A DNA stretch of 64,000 nucleotides from Coenobita brevimanus (GCA_032717465.1 CM064653.1:32081809-32145808); one strand, 5' to 3'; positions 11,000 to 21,620 are shown, numbered from the stretch's first letter. Numbers and translations are program-made. Notes: generated from the letters alone by a model not told the origin.

Positions 11000-11970
11000 A
11001 CTGGACTCAATAAAGACTGGGAATCCAAAACTTTTACCAAAAATATCAACAAGTATTTAGAGAGGCACACACACGCGGCTGCCCCCTCTGTCTCTTGTCC
11101 CAACCAAGATTTTTACGGCACACTTACTCAAAAATCGTCATGCCACTACGTTTTTGTTTAATTCTATTTCCTATTCGCCTTTTCGTTCATTTTTATTAAA
11201 GAACTGTGTATCTCGTGTTTCTTTTATTGACTGGTTGCAATGTTTTTATTTAGTTCCATTGCTTATTCATCGTTGTCTTCATTTTCATTACAGAATAATT
11301 TTTATCTTGTTTCTTTACATTGATAAGTTCTTTATTGAGTTATTTTATATTTTCACCTTTTTTTTAAGTTTTATCAAAGACCTGTGTACTTCCTTTTTTA
11401 TTATACTGACGAGCTGTGTACAGATTTACTAACAAATTGCCATGAAGCGACATTTTTAAATTCTTTTATATTCCCGATTCTCTTTCTTTCTTTCTTTGCT
11501 TTAAGGGAAGGATTTCTTTATTTGTTTTTTTTTCCTTCATATTTTTTTTCATAAAGAGTTTATTGCAGACTTACTGCGAAATTGTTATGCCTCCACTTTT
11601 TTATTTATTTATTTTTATTTATCATTATTATTATTATTATTATTATTATTTTTTAGCTGGGCACAGTTTTCTTTAGAGGGGAGAGGTGCTGAGGATACTG
11701 TGTTTGCTCGCCTCCGGTTTTGGTTTCTTTCTTGTCCTGAAGGATCCACTGCAGGCTTAATGAAAATTGTCCTGTATGTTTATTTTACTCACTAATCGTT
11801 TTTTCTTTGAGATGGTTAAGGATGTGAGTAATGTTCAGTATTATGTATTTATCTTTTTCCATATGTTATATAACTTAGTGACAGTCATGCTGTTACATTT
11901 TTGTTTTCCTGTTAAGATTTCGGTAATTATTTTTCAAGATTCTGAACTGATTTTGCTTATGTTTATGACC
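11000..11970. other. AT-rich unassigned stretch
   Basis: A T-rich plus strand with many TTTATTTTT runs and a short TTA trinucleotide run near 11624-11650. Hydrophobic open frames at 11154-11432 and 11767-11985 are expected from T-rich composition. No gene is recognised. Confidence 0.5.
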
Positions 11971-11976
11971 TCCACC

Positions 11977-12052
11977 CTACGGTAGAGGCAGTACTACACT
12001 TGCTCAGTTTCACACTACGGTAGAGGCAGTACTACACTTGCTTAGTTTCATT
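11977..12052 (+). repeat. 38-bp tandem duplication
   Basis: CTACGGTAGAGGCAGTACTA and the following bases occur twice, starting at 11977 and 12015, nearly identical over 38 bases. The high identity points to a recent slippage or duplication event. Confidence 0.9.
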
Positions 12053-12600
12053 CTCCTTTCTCTCTTCCAAACATTTTTCTTTTAGGTGTCATTCCTTCAT
12101 TACTTCAGCAGTTCACTTCGTGCTTGGTACAAACTTGGTCAAATGCTCCTGGACATCGTCCTCATGTTTGGTGGTTCCGTAAAAGGATTTTATGGGGTGA
12201 GAAATCAGACCAAACAAACACGTATATATTTAGTGAAATGTGGCAACACAGCTCATTAGGTTGCCAGCTTTTGCGAGGAGGGTTGGTTTACCGGTGCCTT
12301 TTTGAGTGCCCGAGTTTTCTTCTTTTCATTTTTTTTCATTTTTTTTTTGACAATCCTGCATTCTCTTGGGAATGGTGGCAATCTTTAATATCTTTTCTTG
12401 TTTCCTATCTTGGTGTTTACTGGTGGATTGTTAAAAAATCAGCCATCTCACTACGTTTCTCTCTTCTGTTTATTAGGTGTATTTTTTTTTCTTTCATTTT
12501 TCTTATCTGTGCAAAATGAGTTCATTGTTTCCTTGCTGAATAATGTGATACAAGAGTTCATTCATTAATTGATCATCAAATCCAGTTTTGCCCCATGTGG
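12053..12600. other. Unassigned; 131-codon open frame
   Basis: A plus-strand frame at 12124-12519 is Trp- and Phe-rich, with two hydrophobic stretches near its end. I recognise no family. The second half is T-rich, which favours chance hydrophobicity. Confidence 0.3.
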
Positions 12601-12850
12601 AGCGTTTTTGGTCCTGACATTTAAGATGAGAGTGACCAGCCTCACTCATCCCTGAGTGGCATTATGTGAACAGTAAACCTTAACCATCCCTTGGATATAA
12701 GCCTGCGCCGGCTCAATCCAATTGGAGCGCCTTAATTACCCACTAAACCACCAAGCGCCACAATTTGGCAATATGGTTACCACTCCTCGTAGTAAATGGT
12801 TTCCTGGTGTACAGGAAACCATTTGGCATGTCACTCAGTGTAGAGTCACC
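12601..12850 (-). mobile_element. tRNA-derived SINE (family C), reverse copy
   Basis: The minus strand reads CAGGAAACCATTTACTACGA, GGTGGTTTAGTGGGTAATTA and AGGCGCTCCAATTGG, then CACATAATGCCACTCAG and CTCATCTTAAATGTC. The TGGTTTAGTGG...TTAAGGCGCT phrase resembles the A-box region of a Leu/Ser-type tRNA; a weak B box GGCTTATATCC follows. The copy at 51385-51620 shares the same blocks in the same order, and 56544-56655 shares the first part. It contains a perfect 13-base inverted repeat (AAATGGTTTCCTG at 12794-12806, CAGGAAACCATTT at 12812-12824). Confidence 0.7.
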
Positions 12851-13062
12851 CGTAGACAGCAGAAAGAGGAAAGAATGAAGGAAAGAAAGACAGAAGAGGA
12901 AGGAAGGAAAGAAGAAAGGAAGAGAGGAAGGGGCAGGCATCCGAGAGCAGCACTACATCGGGTGAGTGGATGGTAAGCGTCCCCACCTAAAAAGAACTAC
13001 GTCCTTATAAACAAATTCTCTTACCTCTCCATAAATCTAGTAGAGGGAATCGAGAGTCAGCT

Positions 13063-13064
<2 letters not shown>

Positions 13065-13154
<90 letters not shown>
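13065..13154 (+). repeat. Compound (GT)n(GA)n microsatellite
   Basis: A GT run of about 35 bases passes directly into a GA run of about 55 bases. Confidence 0.97.
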
Positions 13155-13156
<2 letters not shown>

Positions 13157-14159
13157 AATAAGGAAAGCACATAAATTTTCCCTGAGATTACAACACGCAA
13201 CAGTCGAATTTGCGATCCAGGTGCCTATTTCAGTTCAATGCACGAGCATGCTGGGGTAAAGAACAGCATCTTAAATGTGTAACTGACAAGGAAAGCACCC
13301 AACAAACATTTTCCCAGACTACTGTCGCCTTACAGATACAGAACACCCTTTCCGGCCTACTTACCAACACACTACTACACGGTTTGCTCTCACCCAAAGG
13401 TTATTAAACTGCAGCCTTACAGAAGAAGAATATTAGGAGTGTGTATATATATTTTCTTTTTTTCACCATTAGTTTACCTAAGTCATATAATTAAGAACCT
13501 ATTTATTTGCCTTGTTCCCCTTTTCCTAAGTTCTTATTCTTCACGAAAATATTAAACCTCTAAGCACTTGACATGTTTCTTACTGCATTCTAGCCACGAT
13601 GAGACAATTTCATTCTACCTAAAGAAGACCCATTGTACTAAAGGAGATAATGAAAAGAACTTTTCAGTGTAATTTTTTACTTCCGTACCTATACCTATGT
13701 TTACCGAGTGACTGTATACTCTGTTTTGAAGTATTACTTAAAAACGCGCCCTTTTATACTAATCGTCAGTGCTGCCGCGATACTGGCATTTGCTTAATTC
13801 TGTAATGGACACAGGTTTGCAACGGACAATTCAGTTACTTTCGGTGACCACAGTAAAATGCCTAAGTGAGGCCCAGCTTTCTAGAACGTATCCAAATAGC
13901 TACAGTCATACTTTTACGTAACTTCCAGCATTAAAAATCGATTATATTCAAATGGCATTAATTTTTTAAGAATCCTAACGAGAAGTATGACCCAATGTCT
14001 TAGATATTTCCTCATATCACTGAAACTTAGGTAGACAGGTATATAAAGAGCTGTTTGTAAACTATCAACGGATGCATTCTCCTTCTGCAGGTTATCTTTC
14101 ACACCACTGGACTTTATTGCATTTTTTAAAGGAAAACTATAGCTCATCTTGCGTCTTTC

Positions 14160-14164
<5 letters not shown>
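13155..14164. other. Unassigned stretch
   Basis: Non-repetitive, moderately AT-rich. Open frames of 65 codons (plus, 13210-13407) and 77 codons (minus, 13914-14147) have no recognisable domain. Confidence 0.4.

Positions 14165-14243
<79 letters not shown>
14165..14243. repeat. (AC)n microsatellite
   Basis: A perfect AC run of about 78 bases. Confidence 0.97.
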
Positions 14244-14244
<1 letters not shown>

Positions 14245-14381
14245 TTATAACTATTGTCAGACTTTCACTGTAGACGATACGAGCTGAATACTAATTCAGT
14301 ATACTTGCCCTCCTCAGTATATTCTACTGTATATTAGTGACCAGATCCGTACGAATTGTCGGCAGTCTTTAAATACACATA

Positions 14382-14438
<57 letters not shown>

Positions 14439-14475
14439 CTATGTATATAACTATATAACTATATAACTATAACTA

Positions 14476-14510
<35 letters not shown>
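14382..14510. repeat. (TA)n with AACTATAT variants
   Basis: A TA run (14384-14437), an ACTATATAACTATAACTAT variant section, then a second TA run (14480-14509). Confidence 0.95.
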
Positions 14511-14512
<2 letters not shown>

Positions 14513-14559
14513 CGAGTGAACAAAAAAATCGAATTTTATTTTTTTTTGCCCATTGGCCG

Positions 14560-14740
14560 GTGACGAGTAAAACTAGTTAGCCAGAGCATAGCATGTAGTA
14601 GTTGGCCGATATTTAAGGGTCAGCAGTAATGGCCTGACTATTCAGATGCGTAGTTTCTGTTTTGCAATCAGTGATGCAGAACAGATAAGAAACACCACTG
14701 AAGGGACTAGCAAAGAAAGAACAATATGGCATCAAGCAGG
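14560..14740 (+). promoter_or_regulatory. Candidate TATA/Inr promoter with mini first exon
   Basis: An inverted CCAAT box (ATTGG in CCCATTGGCCGG, about 14552) is followed by TATTTAA at 14610-14616. An initiator-like ATTCAGATG at 14640-14648 lies about 30 bases further on, the spacing expected for an arthropod core promoter. An ATG at 14726 then gives five partial codons (Met-Ala-Ser-Ser-Arg) and runs into AG|GTACGTGA, a strong splice donor with the intron at 14740. Arthropod secreted-protein genes often have such a tiny first exon. No convincing second exon was found downstream, so this is a hypothesis. Confidence 0.3.
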
Positions 14741-15396
14741 TACGTGATACAGTTTTCTTGCCTTATCCTCGTTAGAGTTTGTGTCTGTTTAGGTTTGCTT
14801 TACCTTAAATTCTCAGTCTTTTAAAGTATACCTTTTAAAATACGTTGATAGATAGATAGATAGATAGGTCAATAAAGAGATAGAATTATGTAAAATATAT
14901 ACTGAAATACATAGATACGTGCATATAGATATAGGTATACATAATGTACACAGCATCTTTTACGATCTTTTTGACGTGTGCCTTTTGGAATAATAGATGA
15001 ATGGATAGATTGCTGATAGACAGATAGATTAAACTGATAGACAGACAGACAGACAGTCGGATATGGATAGAGAGACAGACAGAGACAGATTTAAACAGAC
15101 AGGTAGATAAATATTAATCTAGATATATATTGATATACTGAGTACAGGACCATATCAGTTTATGTGCCTCCTTTTCTTTATAATCCCTCTCTTCCTTGCT
15201 ATACGTATTTTCTTTGACTCCATTGTCCAGTTTTTTCAACATTTCTTCTGTCTTTTCTTACACCCCAGTTTTCCATTATCTTGAATCTTACCTTTGTTTA
15301 TAATTTCCAAAGCCCTCATTGCGTCAGGCTGATTTTGTCTTAATCTCGTGTCTCAAATACTCTAACTGCATTTGTCTTCCTCCGTACATTTATTAT
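14741..15396. repeat. Degenerate (GATA)/(GACA) tetranucleotide region
   Basis: Short GATAGATA runs (14847-14870, 15000-15030) and GACAGACAGACA (15040-15100) lie in AT-rich DNA. No gene is seen. Confidence 0.7.
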
Positions 15397-15397
15397 T

Positions 15398-15399
<2 letters not shown>

Positions 15400-15492
<93 letters not shown>
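15400..15492. repeat. (CT)n microsatellite
   Basis: A perfect CT run of about 92 bases. The long Leu-Ser or Arg-Glu frames crossing it are artefacts. Confidence 0.98.
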
Positions 15493-15493
<1 letters not shown>

Positions 15494-15710
15494 ACCATGG
15501 TTCTGGCACACAAACAACGCGGTGTGTAAAAGCCAAAAGTCGCAGGCAATACACACATGCATTTTTCCCTGCCACAAAACATTTCAGAAAGAGAACAGGA
15601 TGCATGATTTGTTGCCAATACTTTGTGTGTGCGTGCGTGTGCGTGTGCCTGTGCGTGTGTGCGTCCCCTTTCTCTCTCTCTCACTCTCTGTCTCTCTCTC
15701 TCCCCTCGCT

Positions 15711-16126
15711 TGTGCCAATCAAATCAGCGTCCCCCTCTCCTCCTGCAAACTGTCATGCAAACTCCATCCAAATTGTTCACATTTCGGCCCTACAAGTAAT
15801 AATCAGAGCCGTAACGACTCCATTAACGAACCATCAACAGTCCAGAGTCAGTCCTGCCAATCACCACCTCGCTGGAGAGGGGACGAGGAGGAGGAGGAGG
15901 AGGAGGAAGAGGAGGAGGAGGAGGAGGATAGAGGAGAGAGGGGGAGGGAGGAGGGAAGGGGGGAGGGAGAAGAGGACAAGGAAAAGCGGAGTTCTGATTG
16001 GCGCAGCAAGACCCAAAACTTCGTGCTATTGGACCATCAGTAGCCATGTAAAAGGTTGCACCAATCACGACGGAGCGCCCCTAGCTCAATAAAAGGTATA
16101 TCCATTTAGTCTTGCTGTTGTTAGTT
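15711..16126 (+). promoter_or_regulatory. Candidate CCAAT-rich promoter
   Basis: Five CCAAT/ATTGG boxes occur within 350 bases: CCAAT at 15715, 15857 and 16061, and ATTGG at 15997 and 16028. The last three are spaced about 32 bases apart. A TATA-like AATAAAAG at 16088-16095 follows, and TTTAGTCTTG or GTTAGTTC at 16105-16125 could serve as the start site. A (GAG)n tract (15888-15960) lies between the second and third boxes. The window downstream is CpG-richer than its surroundings (GCCGCTGCTGCCGCCG near 16200). This would drive a plus-strand transcript; its gene is not identified. Confidence 0.4.
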
Positions 16127-16540
16127 CTCGTTTTTTTTATAGAATGCATTTTGTGTAGCGCCCCTCAGTCACACAGGACGCCAATAACTGGACTCCGCCG
16201 CTGCTGCCGCCGTTCAACTCGCAAATTGATAAAAATGAGCCCAAGTTAACCGAGCGTCCTCCCGGTCCTGGGCCATATAACTATGTCTCTCTCCGGCCGC
16301 CTCCCTGTCTCCCTCCCTCACTCACTCACTCTGTCCCTCTGTCTATTTTTCATTCTCTCTTTCTCTGGCCACTCCCCTCCACTTCCCTCGCTGTTTCTCA
16401 CCCCTTGCTTCTTCCTTCTTTCCTTCCTTCCTTCCTTCCTTCCCTGTGTGTCGCGTTACTTGTTTTGTCTTACCTCCTTCCCTTCTCCCCACCCTCTCAT
16501 AATTCATTCAGCACTCCCTTTTCCTGCATGAATATTGTCA
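16127..16540 (+). other. CpG- and pyrimidine-rich leader-like segment
   Basis: Directly downstream of the candidate promoter. It includes CCGCCGCTGCTGCCGCCG near 16195, then a CCCTCCCTC/CTTCC-rich stretch. An AAAAATGAGC at 16230 opens only a four-codon frame. An ATG at 16283 opens an 82-codon Ser/Leu/Pro frame that mirrors CT composition. I cannot show coding. Confidence 0.35.
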
Positions 16541-17061
16541 GGTTATTGGATGTCTTTAGCAATGCTTGTTTTGCTTCTGATGAACAGTTTTCATTTTCAG
16601 ACTTTGATTTAATAACAGCGACCCAGTGACGGGAATAGAGCAGTGGGGAACCAAGGTCGAAGACAAATATTCCGTCACTTTAGTCAGCCATGTAACCTCG
16701 CACAGAAGAGATTATTACTTCAGTTCACTGACTGCGAGAAATAATGTGAGACAAAAGTGAATGTGCGTGTTTCCTGTTGTAAACATAACACTAGTTGAAG
16801 TTAAAGCACAGACAACAAGAATATAACTGAAACATAGAGTATATTATCGCAGCATGTACTAAAGTGAACTGGAACAGCTACGTCCTTGGGAGACAGCATC
16901 CACTCCTACCTGGATGGCAAGAGTGGAGGAGAGGCAGCAGGGTGTGAAAGTGGCCAAAGAGGAACTTATATTCGGCCGTGTCCAATATTAGTGACTCGGG
17001 CTCACTGGCAGCGCTGCAGGCCTGATGAACAATGTTTCATCTAAGGGACAGCCCATATGTT
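16541..17061. other. Unassigned stretch
   Basis: No gene recognised. It leads into the LINE remnant and could be a decayed part of the same element, but no conserved RT motif is visible. Confidence 0.4.
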
Positions 17062-17660
17062 TGAATTTCCTGCCCGGGTCATAACATAGTGAGTCTGAAT
17101 GGGCAGGAAAGAGACTATGTGAGAGCCTTCAAATGTTTGGATAGTATGATAAGTAAATACGGAAGCTCAGAGAATGAAGTGCATGAAAAGGTAGAGCAAG
17201 AAAGGAAGGTTACAGGTTCAAGTTCAGCAGTGATAAGGAAGAGCAAAGTGATCAAGGAAGTTTTTAAGAAAGTCGCTAGATGACAGTATTGTAATCCTCA
17301 ATCTAACGAACAGAAATGAAGTTTGGGATCTGTTGGAAGCACACAAGTTTAGACGAAGAGCAGTGGAAACTGGCTGTTTGAGAGGAACATGTGGAGTGAC
17401 GTGGGGAGAGAGAGAGAGACAGACAAATGAGGAAGTAAAGGAGAGTTGCGGTGTTGATGTGGATGTTCTGGAAAGCATTATGAGAAGTATCCTGAGATGG
17501 TTTGGCCGTGTGGGGAGAAGTGGAGAATGTGAGACTGAGTAGAAGAATGTGTGTGAGTGGGGTAAAGCGAGGGAGGGGAAAGGGAGACCATGGATGATAT
17601 TAAGGGAAGAGGTGGAAAGATATATGGAGGAAGAGGATGTGAGTTGAGAGCGGGCAACCT
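17062..17660 (+). pseudogene. LINE reverse transcriptase C-terminal remnant
   Basis: Three plus-strand frames together read a non-LTR ORF2 tail. SLNGQERDYVRAFKCLDSMI is followed by SENEVHEKVEQ and KSKVIKEVFKKVAR (frame one). Then MTVL, several stops, and LEAHKFRRRAVETGCLRG, TCGVTWGE and SILRWFGRVGRSGE (frame two). Then GRPWMILREEVERYMEE (frame three). The landmarks (AFKYLGS-like, VCGVTWRD-like, SILRWFGHVERM-like, GRP.K) are typical of the segment after the RT core. Frameshifts and stops make it non-functional. It is a different lineage from the remnant at 2771-3170. Confidence 0.88.
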
Positions 17661-17770
17661 GATGGAGGAGGACAGGGTGACATGGTGGCGATTCGTTTGT
17701 GGCCATCTCTTCCGAGATTAAGGAGCCTGGCTGTTGACGGACAGACAGGCAGTTGTCATATCGTACAACA

Positions 17771-17975
17771 AACTCATGCACTCCAGTGACGTCTTCCATT
17801 TTATTCTTGCTTTCTCCGGACGACTGTATTCGTCATAGGAGAGATATTTTGAAATAAAAAATTATCGGACGCTATACCTGACCTCACCAGTTCGAAGAAT
17901 CTCTCTAAAGCTGAGTAAAATCATCTGATGGTAACTAGAATATAGTCAACAAAAACAAGTAATGCCAGGCATAAC
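17771..17975. mobile_element. TTAA-family MITE, complete copy
   Basis: The left terminus TCCAGTGACGTCTTCCATTT, then TATTCTTGCTTTCTCCGG and ACGACTGTATTCGTCATAGG, faces the right terminus AATCTCTCTAAAGCTGAG, TAAAATCATCTGATGG and TAACTAGAATATAGTC. Inverted repeats occupy most of the roughly 200-base element. The TTAA flanks are not intact. Confidence 0.65.
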
Positions 17976-18061
17976 AAACCTCGCCCGACAACAGCTGTTT
18001 TATTGCTCTTAAATGCTGAAAAGGTACTGCCATTTAGTGTCAGTGCGGTACACTATTAAAG

Positions 18062-18735
18062 TCTAAGGTAATGGTGCAAATGTTTTCAAATAACGCCCTC
18101 TGAAAATTTGTGATCTTGCATTTGACCTTTCAAGGTCACTCAAGGTCAAAGGTCATGGTGCCAAATAAAAGCCCATATGAGACTTCCTATATCTTGATAG
18201 TAGTAAATATCCATCTTCAGCGAGTTCCGAGTTATAGCCCCGTGAATATCCGTGACCCTGAGTTTGACCTTTCAGTGTCACTTATGGTCAAAGATCATGG
18301 TACCAATTAAAACCCTATATGGGACTTCCTTATGTTGATAATAGTAAATATATCTTCAACCGGTTTCGAGTTATAGCCTCCTGAATATCCGTGACCTTGA
18401 GTTTGACATTTCAAGGTCACTCAGGGTCAAAGATCTTGGTGCCAAATGAAAGTCCATATTACGAGTTCCTATATGTTCTATAGTAAATATATCTATCTTC
18501 AACCGGTTCCAAGTTATAGCCCTCTGAAAATCCGTGACCTTGATTTTGAACTTTCAGGGTCACTCGATTACCTCCATAATTTAATCACTTTCTTTTGGGA
18601 CCAGTGCCCACATATATTAAAAGTTTCATGTAATTTCAGTCAGCCGTTTTTCCGTAATACCTCTAACAAACACACAGACAGACTCGACCAAAAACATTAC
18701 CTCGTCGGACTCCGTCTGGGCGAGGTCATAATACT
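18062..18735 (+). repeat. ~141-bp tandem array with AGGTCA half-sites and 3' hairpin
   Basis: About 3.3 units recur with TTTGACCTTTC or its variants at 18121, 18262, 18402 and 18546 (periods about 141, 140, 143). Each unit has TTGACCTTTCAAGGTCACTC, CAAAGGTCATGGTGCCAA and CGAGTTATAGCC. The array then runs into AAGTTTCATGTAATTTCAG, CCGTTTTTCCGTAATA, CACAGACAGAC and a terminal hairpin (ACCTCG at 18699-18704, CGAGGT at 18721-18726). That end matches 541-693. It is a dispersed non-coding repeat with internal tandem units. Confidence 0.8.
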
Positions 18736-19194
18736 TCATCAGAGTGCAAGAGTAAATAGTTTGCTGTCTGTCTGAACTAACGAGAGGCGTTGACAAAGTA
18801 TCGGCAAGAACCAATCCCGTTTTACCCTCATCGAGGCACAGGGGTCCGAGGCTAGGCTACCGCAGTCCGTTACACTTAGGGTTGGTTACCAGCATATATT
18901 GTACTCCTCTTGGTAGCATTATAAGATCGACAAGAAGTACTGTACTAAGAGAGTGCAACATCCACACCGTACAATCGGTAGAAAGTCCCTTCCACACGAT
19001 CAGTGGGCACTTGTGGTTTTGGTGTATGGTAATGAAAAAATTGTTGAGTAATAATCGTGTAGATGTGATGAATTGCAGCATCTTTCCCACTTCTGATTTT
19101 CTGTTTATAGTGTGCTTTGTCACCAAGCTTTGAATATGATGAGCAGCGGGCTCGGACATGACAGGCGCCAGCTGATCTTTTGGAAGGATCCTAA
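18736..19194. other. Unassigned; 135-codon minus-strand open frame
   Basis: The minus frame 18857-19264 has normal composition (for example KCPLIVWKGLSTDCTVWM) and is not low complexity, but I recognise no domain. It begins inside the AGGTCA repeat, so its amino terminus is repeat-derived. It could be a fragment of an unnamed mobile element. Confidence 0.3.
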
Positions 19195-19780
19195 TGCCGA
19201 TATTTTGACCCTGCCCTGTGCCCTTGACCTTTGAGTGATTGCCGTCAATATCAAGGTAGTTCATCTTTGCCTAACTCTAAACCTGTTCACCCATTTTGTT
19301 TCATATCGGATAAAAATTGTTTAAGTTGATCTTACCCTGTGACCTTGACGTTTAACCTGTTGTTCTGATAATATAAGAATTTCATCTTCACTTTAGCATT
19401 AAACCCTTCTGCCCAGTTTGATCCAAATCAGATCAGACCTACTTGAGTTAAGAGGCAGAACTTCTGACCTTGCACTGTTATTTTTCATTGCTGAGTAAGT
19501 GTTCTCAAATCTGAATCGCTACACCCTTTCCTATCCTTCAACCCTGCCACCAAGTTTGGTCAAAATCGGACCAAGACTGTGAGTTGACCTTGCCCATGGC
19601 CAGTTACCTATGATGTTGTTTGGCCAAATTTAATCACTTGTCCCTCTAGTGGTCCTAAATAATTATGCCAAATTTACGACAGTTCCATCATTAGCCTTGC
19701 TGACAGACAGACAAAAAGACAGAGAATCCGGACCAAACATGTAACCCCCTCGCGCTGCACTCTGGGTGCAAAAAACCTCC
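19195..19780 (+). repeat. ~130-bp tandem array, TGACCTTG type
   Basis: Units begin near TTGACCCTGCCCTGTG (19205), TTGATCTTACCCTGTG (19335), CTGACCTTGCACTG (19470) and TTGACCTTGCCCATGG (19584), with intervening blocks such as CCAAGTTTGGTCAAAATCGG. It ends with GACAGACAGACAAAAAGACA and CATGTAACCCCCTCG, the same terminal order as 541-693 and 18062-18735. The units are diverged, so this is an older copy of the same superfamily. Confidence 0.7.
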
Positions 19781-20788
19781 AGTCATCTCATGAGAAACGA
19801 ATCTGTGGAAGGTCATCACTCCGTCTGGGGAGTTTGAACAACTAAATTACCAGAACACATTAAAATCAGCATTGTTCGTGTCAAATACGTAAGGTTCAGA
19901 CACCACAAAGACAACAGAACTAGGCATTTTAACCGCTGAGAAACGTCTTGATGGCGATGAATCTACCTGTTTGGATCTGAATACACAACCAGGACCAAAC
20001 ACTGCAGTCAATCTTCTCCCCAAGGTTGCAATAACTTTGGCGCCTGTCCCCTGAACCCAGTACAGTACCTATCGAACCCACCCTCACCCCACCCATTTTT
20101 ATTTTTTTTTCACTTATCGAATCCGTTTCCCATCCCAGCATTATTTCCATCTCCTTTCTGGCACCTTTAACATTTCTATCCTTTCTGTTTATGAGGCAGT
20201 GACACCTTGTCTGTAATTTCTGTTGTTCTTAGCACGAAAAAAATGAATTCATTCCTTTCAAATACCATACTGTAATAACTAGAGGGAAAAGCAGAGTGAT
20301 TAAGGTTGCAAATGCCCTATATAGTTGAGACAATGAACAGGTGTATTTCAAAGCAAGCTCTCTTTAATTTAGAAATGGGTAGAAATGGGTAGAAATGGGA
20401 TTCGAGTGTGAAATGCATGGCACAATATATCGCTGTATATCTGGGACTCAGGCAATATATATGTATGATACAGTATTGAAGAAATATATGTGTATGGATA
20501 TATACCCATGCGTACACATACGTACATACATATGCTTCTATACATAATGTATACCGAATTATAAATATGCAAATTTGCCTTTGTTTTATAAGTCTTCTGT
20601 GTTCGCCAAGACAGGTCAGCTTCCACAAACAGGTATCATGTTTCTTGTTTTGGCAAAAGAGGAGAGGAGGATTTCCAGCCCCAAATCCCGTCCTTTGTAA
20701 CAGCGTTCTATGACATGTAGGGAATACGTGGACAGTATCCTTTCTTACCTGTGGACAGGATGACCTTAAAAGGGAGACACCATTTCCT
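19781..20788. other. Unassigned stretch
   Basis: No gene recognised. AGAAATGGGT occurs three times in tandem near 20378-20400. ATAC/ATGT-rich simple sequence lies at 20450-20540. Confidence 0.4.
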
Positions 20789-20850
20789 TCAGTTAATGAC
20801 CTTGAAGGCCAGAGTGATGAGACCACCAATCCACACAGTTCCCAAGTATG
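20789..20850 (-). CDS. Possible terminal coding exon (unidentified membrane-like tail)
   Basis: The minus strand has TAACTGACAG|CA, a branch-point-like TAACTGAC ending in an AG acceptor. Twenty codons follow, reading YLGTVWIGGLITLAFKVIN and a TGA stop. The residues form one hydrophobic helix, and codon choice (GTG, ATC, CTG, GCC, AAG, GTC) looks coding rather than random. The polypyrimidine tract is weak and no upstream exon was found; a GT/GA microsatellite lies 50 bases upstream, inside the would-be intron. No AATAAA polyadenylation signal was found close downstream. I do not recognise the protein. Confidence 0.2.
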
Positions 20851-20896
20851 CTGTCAGTTACTTTCATATAAGTATGCTTGAGTATTACATTCATCG

Positions 20897-20898
<2 letters not shown>

Positions 20899-20967
<69 letters not shown>

Positions 20968-20993
20968 TGTGTGTGTGCGCGCGCTCGTTTTGT
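20899..20993 (+). repeat. Compound (GT)n(GA)n microsatellite
   Basis: A GT run of about 48 bases, a GA run of about 20, then a short GTGTGTGCGCGC tail. Confidence 0.96.
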
Positions 20994-21186
20994 AACGTAG
21001 GAGTTGCAAGTTAACTAGTTGATAAAAACAGCCGCAGACACTTTTTTTCCCTTTTTTATTATACACTTGTTTTCCTGTCCTCCCCTTTCTCCCACTCTAG
21101 CGATTCATCTTTAAGTTTCTTAGTCGTGGTTAATAAATATCAATCCCAAAACAGACTATATTTTGTGAGTTAAAGCTGGTGTCCTA

Positions 21187-21188
<2 letters not shown>

Positions 21189-21224
<36 letters not shown>

Positions 21225-21480
21225 TCCAGTGGGTATATGGCCAATTCATTCAGTTTCTCTCCCTCCCTCCCTCCCTTACCCCCCTTTTTTTTTATTCATT
21301 TTTTTCCTCTCTTTCTCCCTTTCACTCCATCCTCCAACCTTCTGTATTCACTTCTTTTTATAATTCTTTCTTTTTTCTCTTCCATCTCTCTACCTACATT
21401 TCTTTCTGTTCTTCCTCTCTTATGGCGTCACATTTGCTCTCATTCTCTCTAGCCTTTTCTTTACCTGTGCTTTGTTTTAC
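21189..21480 (+). repeat. (CT)n and pyrimidine-rich block
   Basis: A CT run at 21189-21222, then TTTCTCCCT-rich sequence. No gene is seen. Confidence 0.9.
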
Positions 21481-21506
21481 TTTCTCTTTTTAACCTCCGC
21501 TTCGTT

Positions 21507-21620
<114 letters not shown>

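Noticed and set aside
20317..20829. 170-codon minus-strand open frame
   Set aside because: The latter half is ATAC/ATGT simple-sequence translation (Tyr/Ile/His-rich), and it overlaps the better-supported terminal-exon frame in a different phase.
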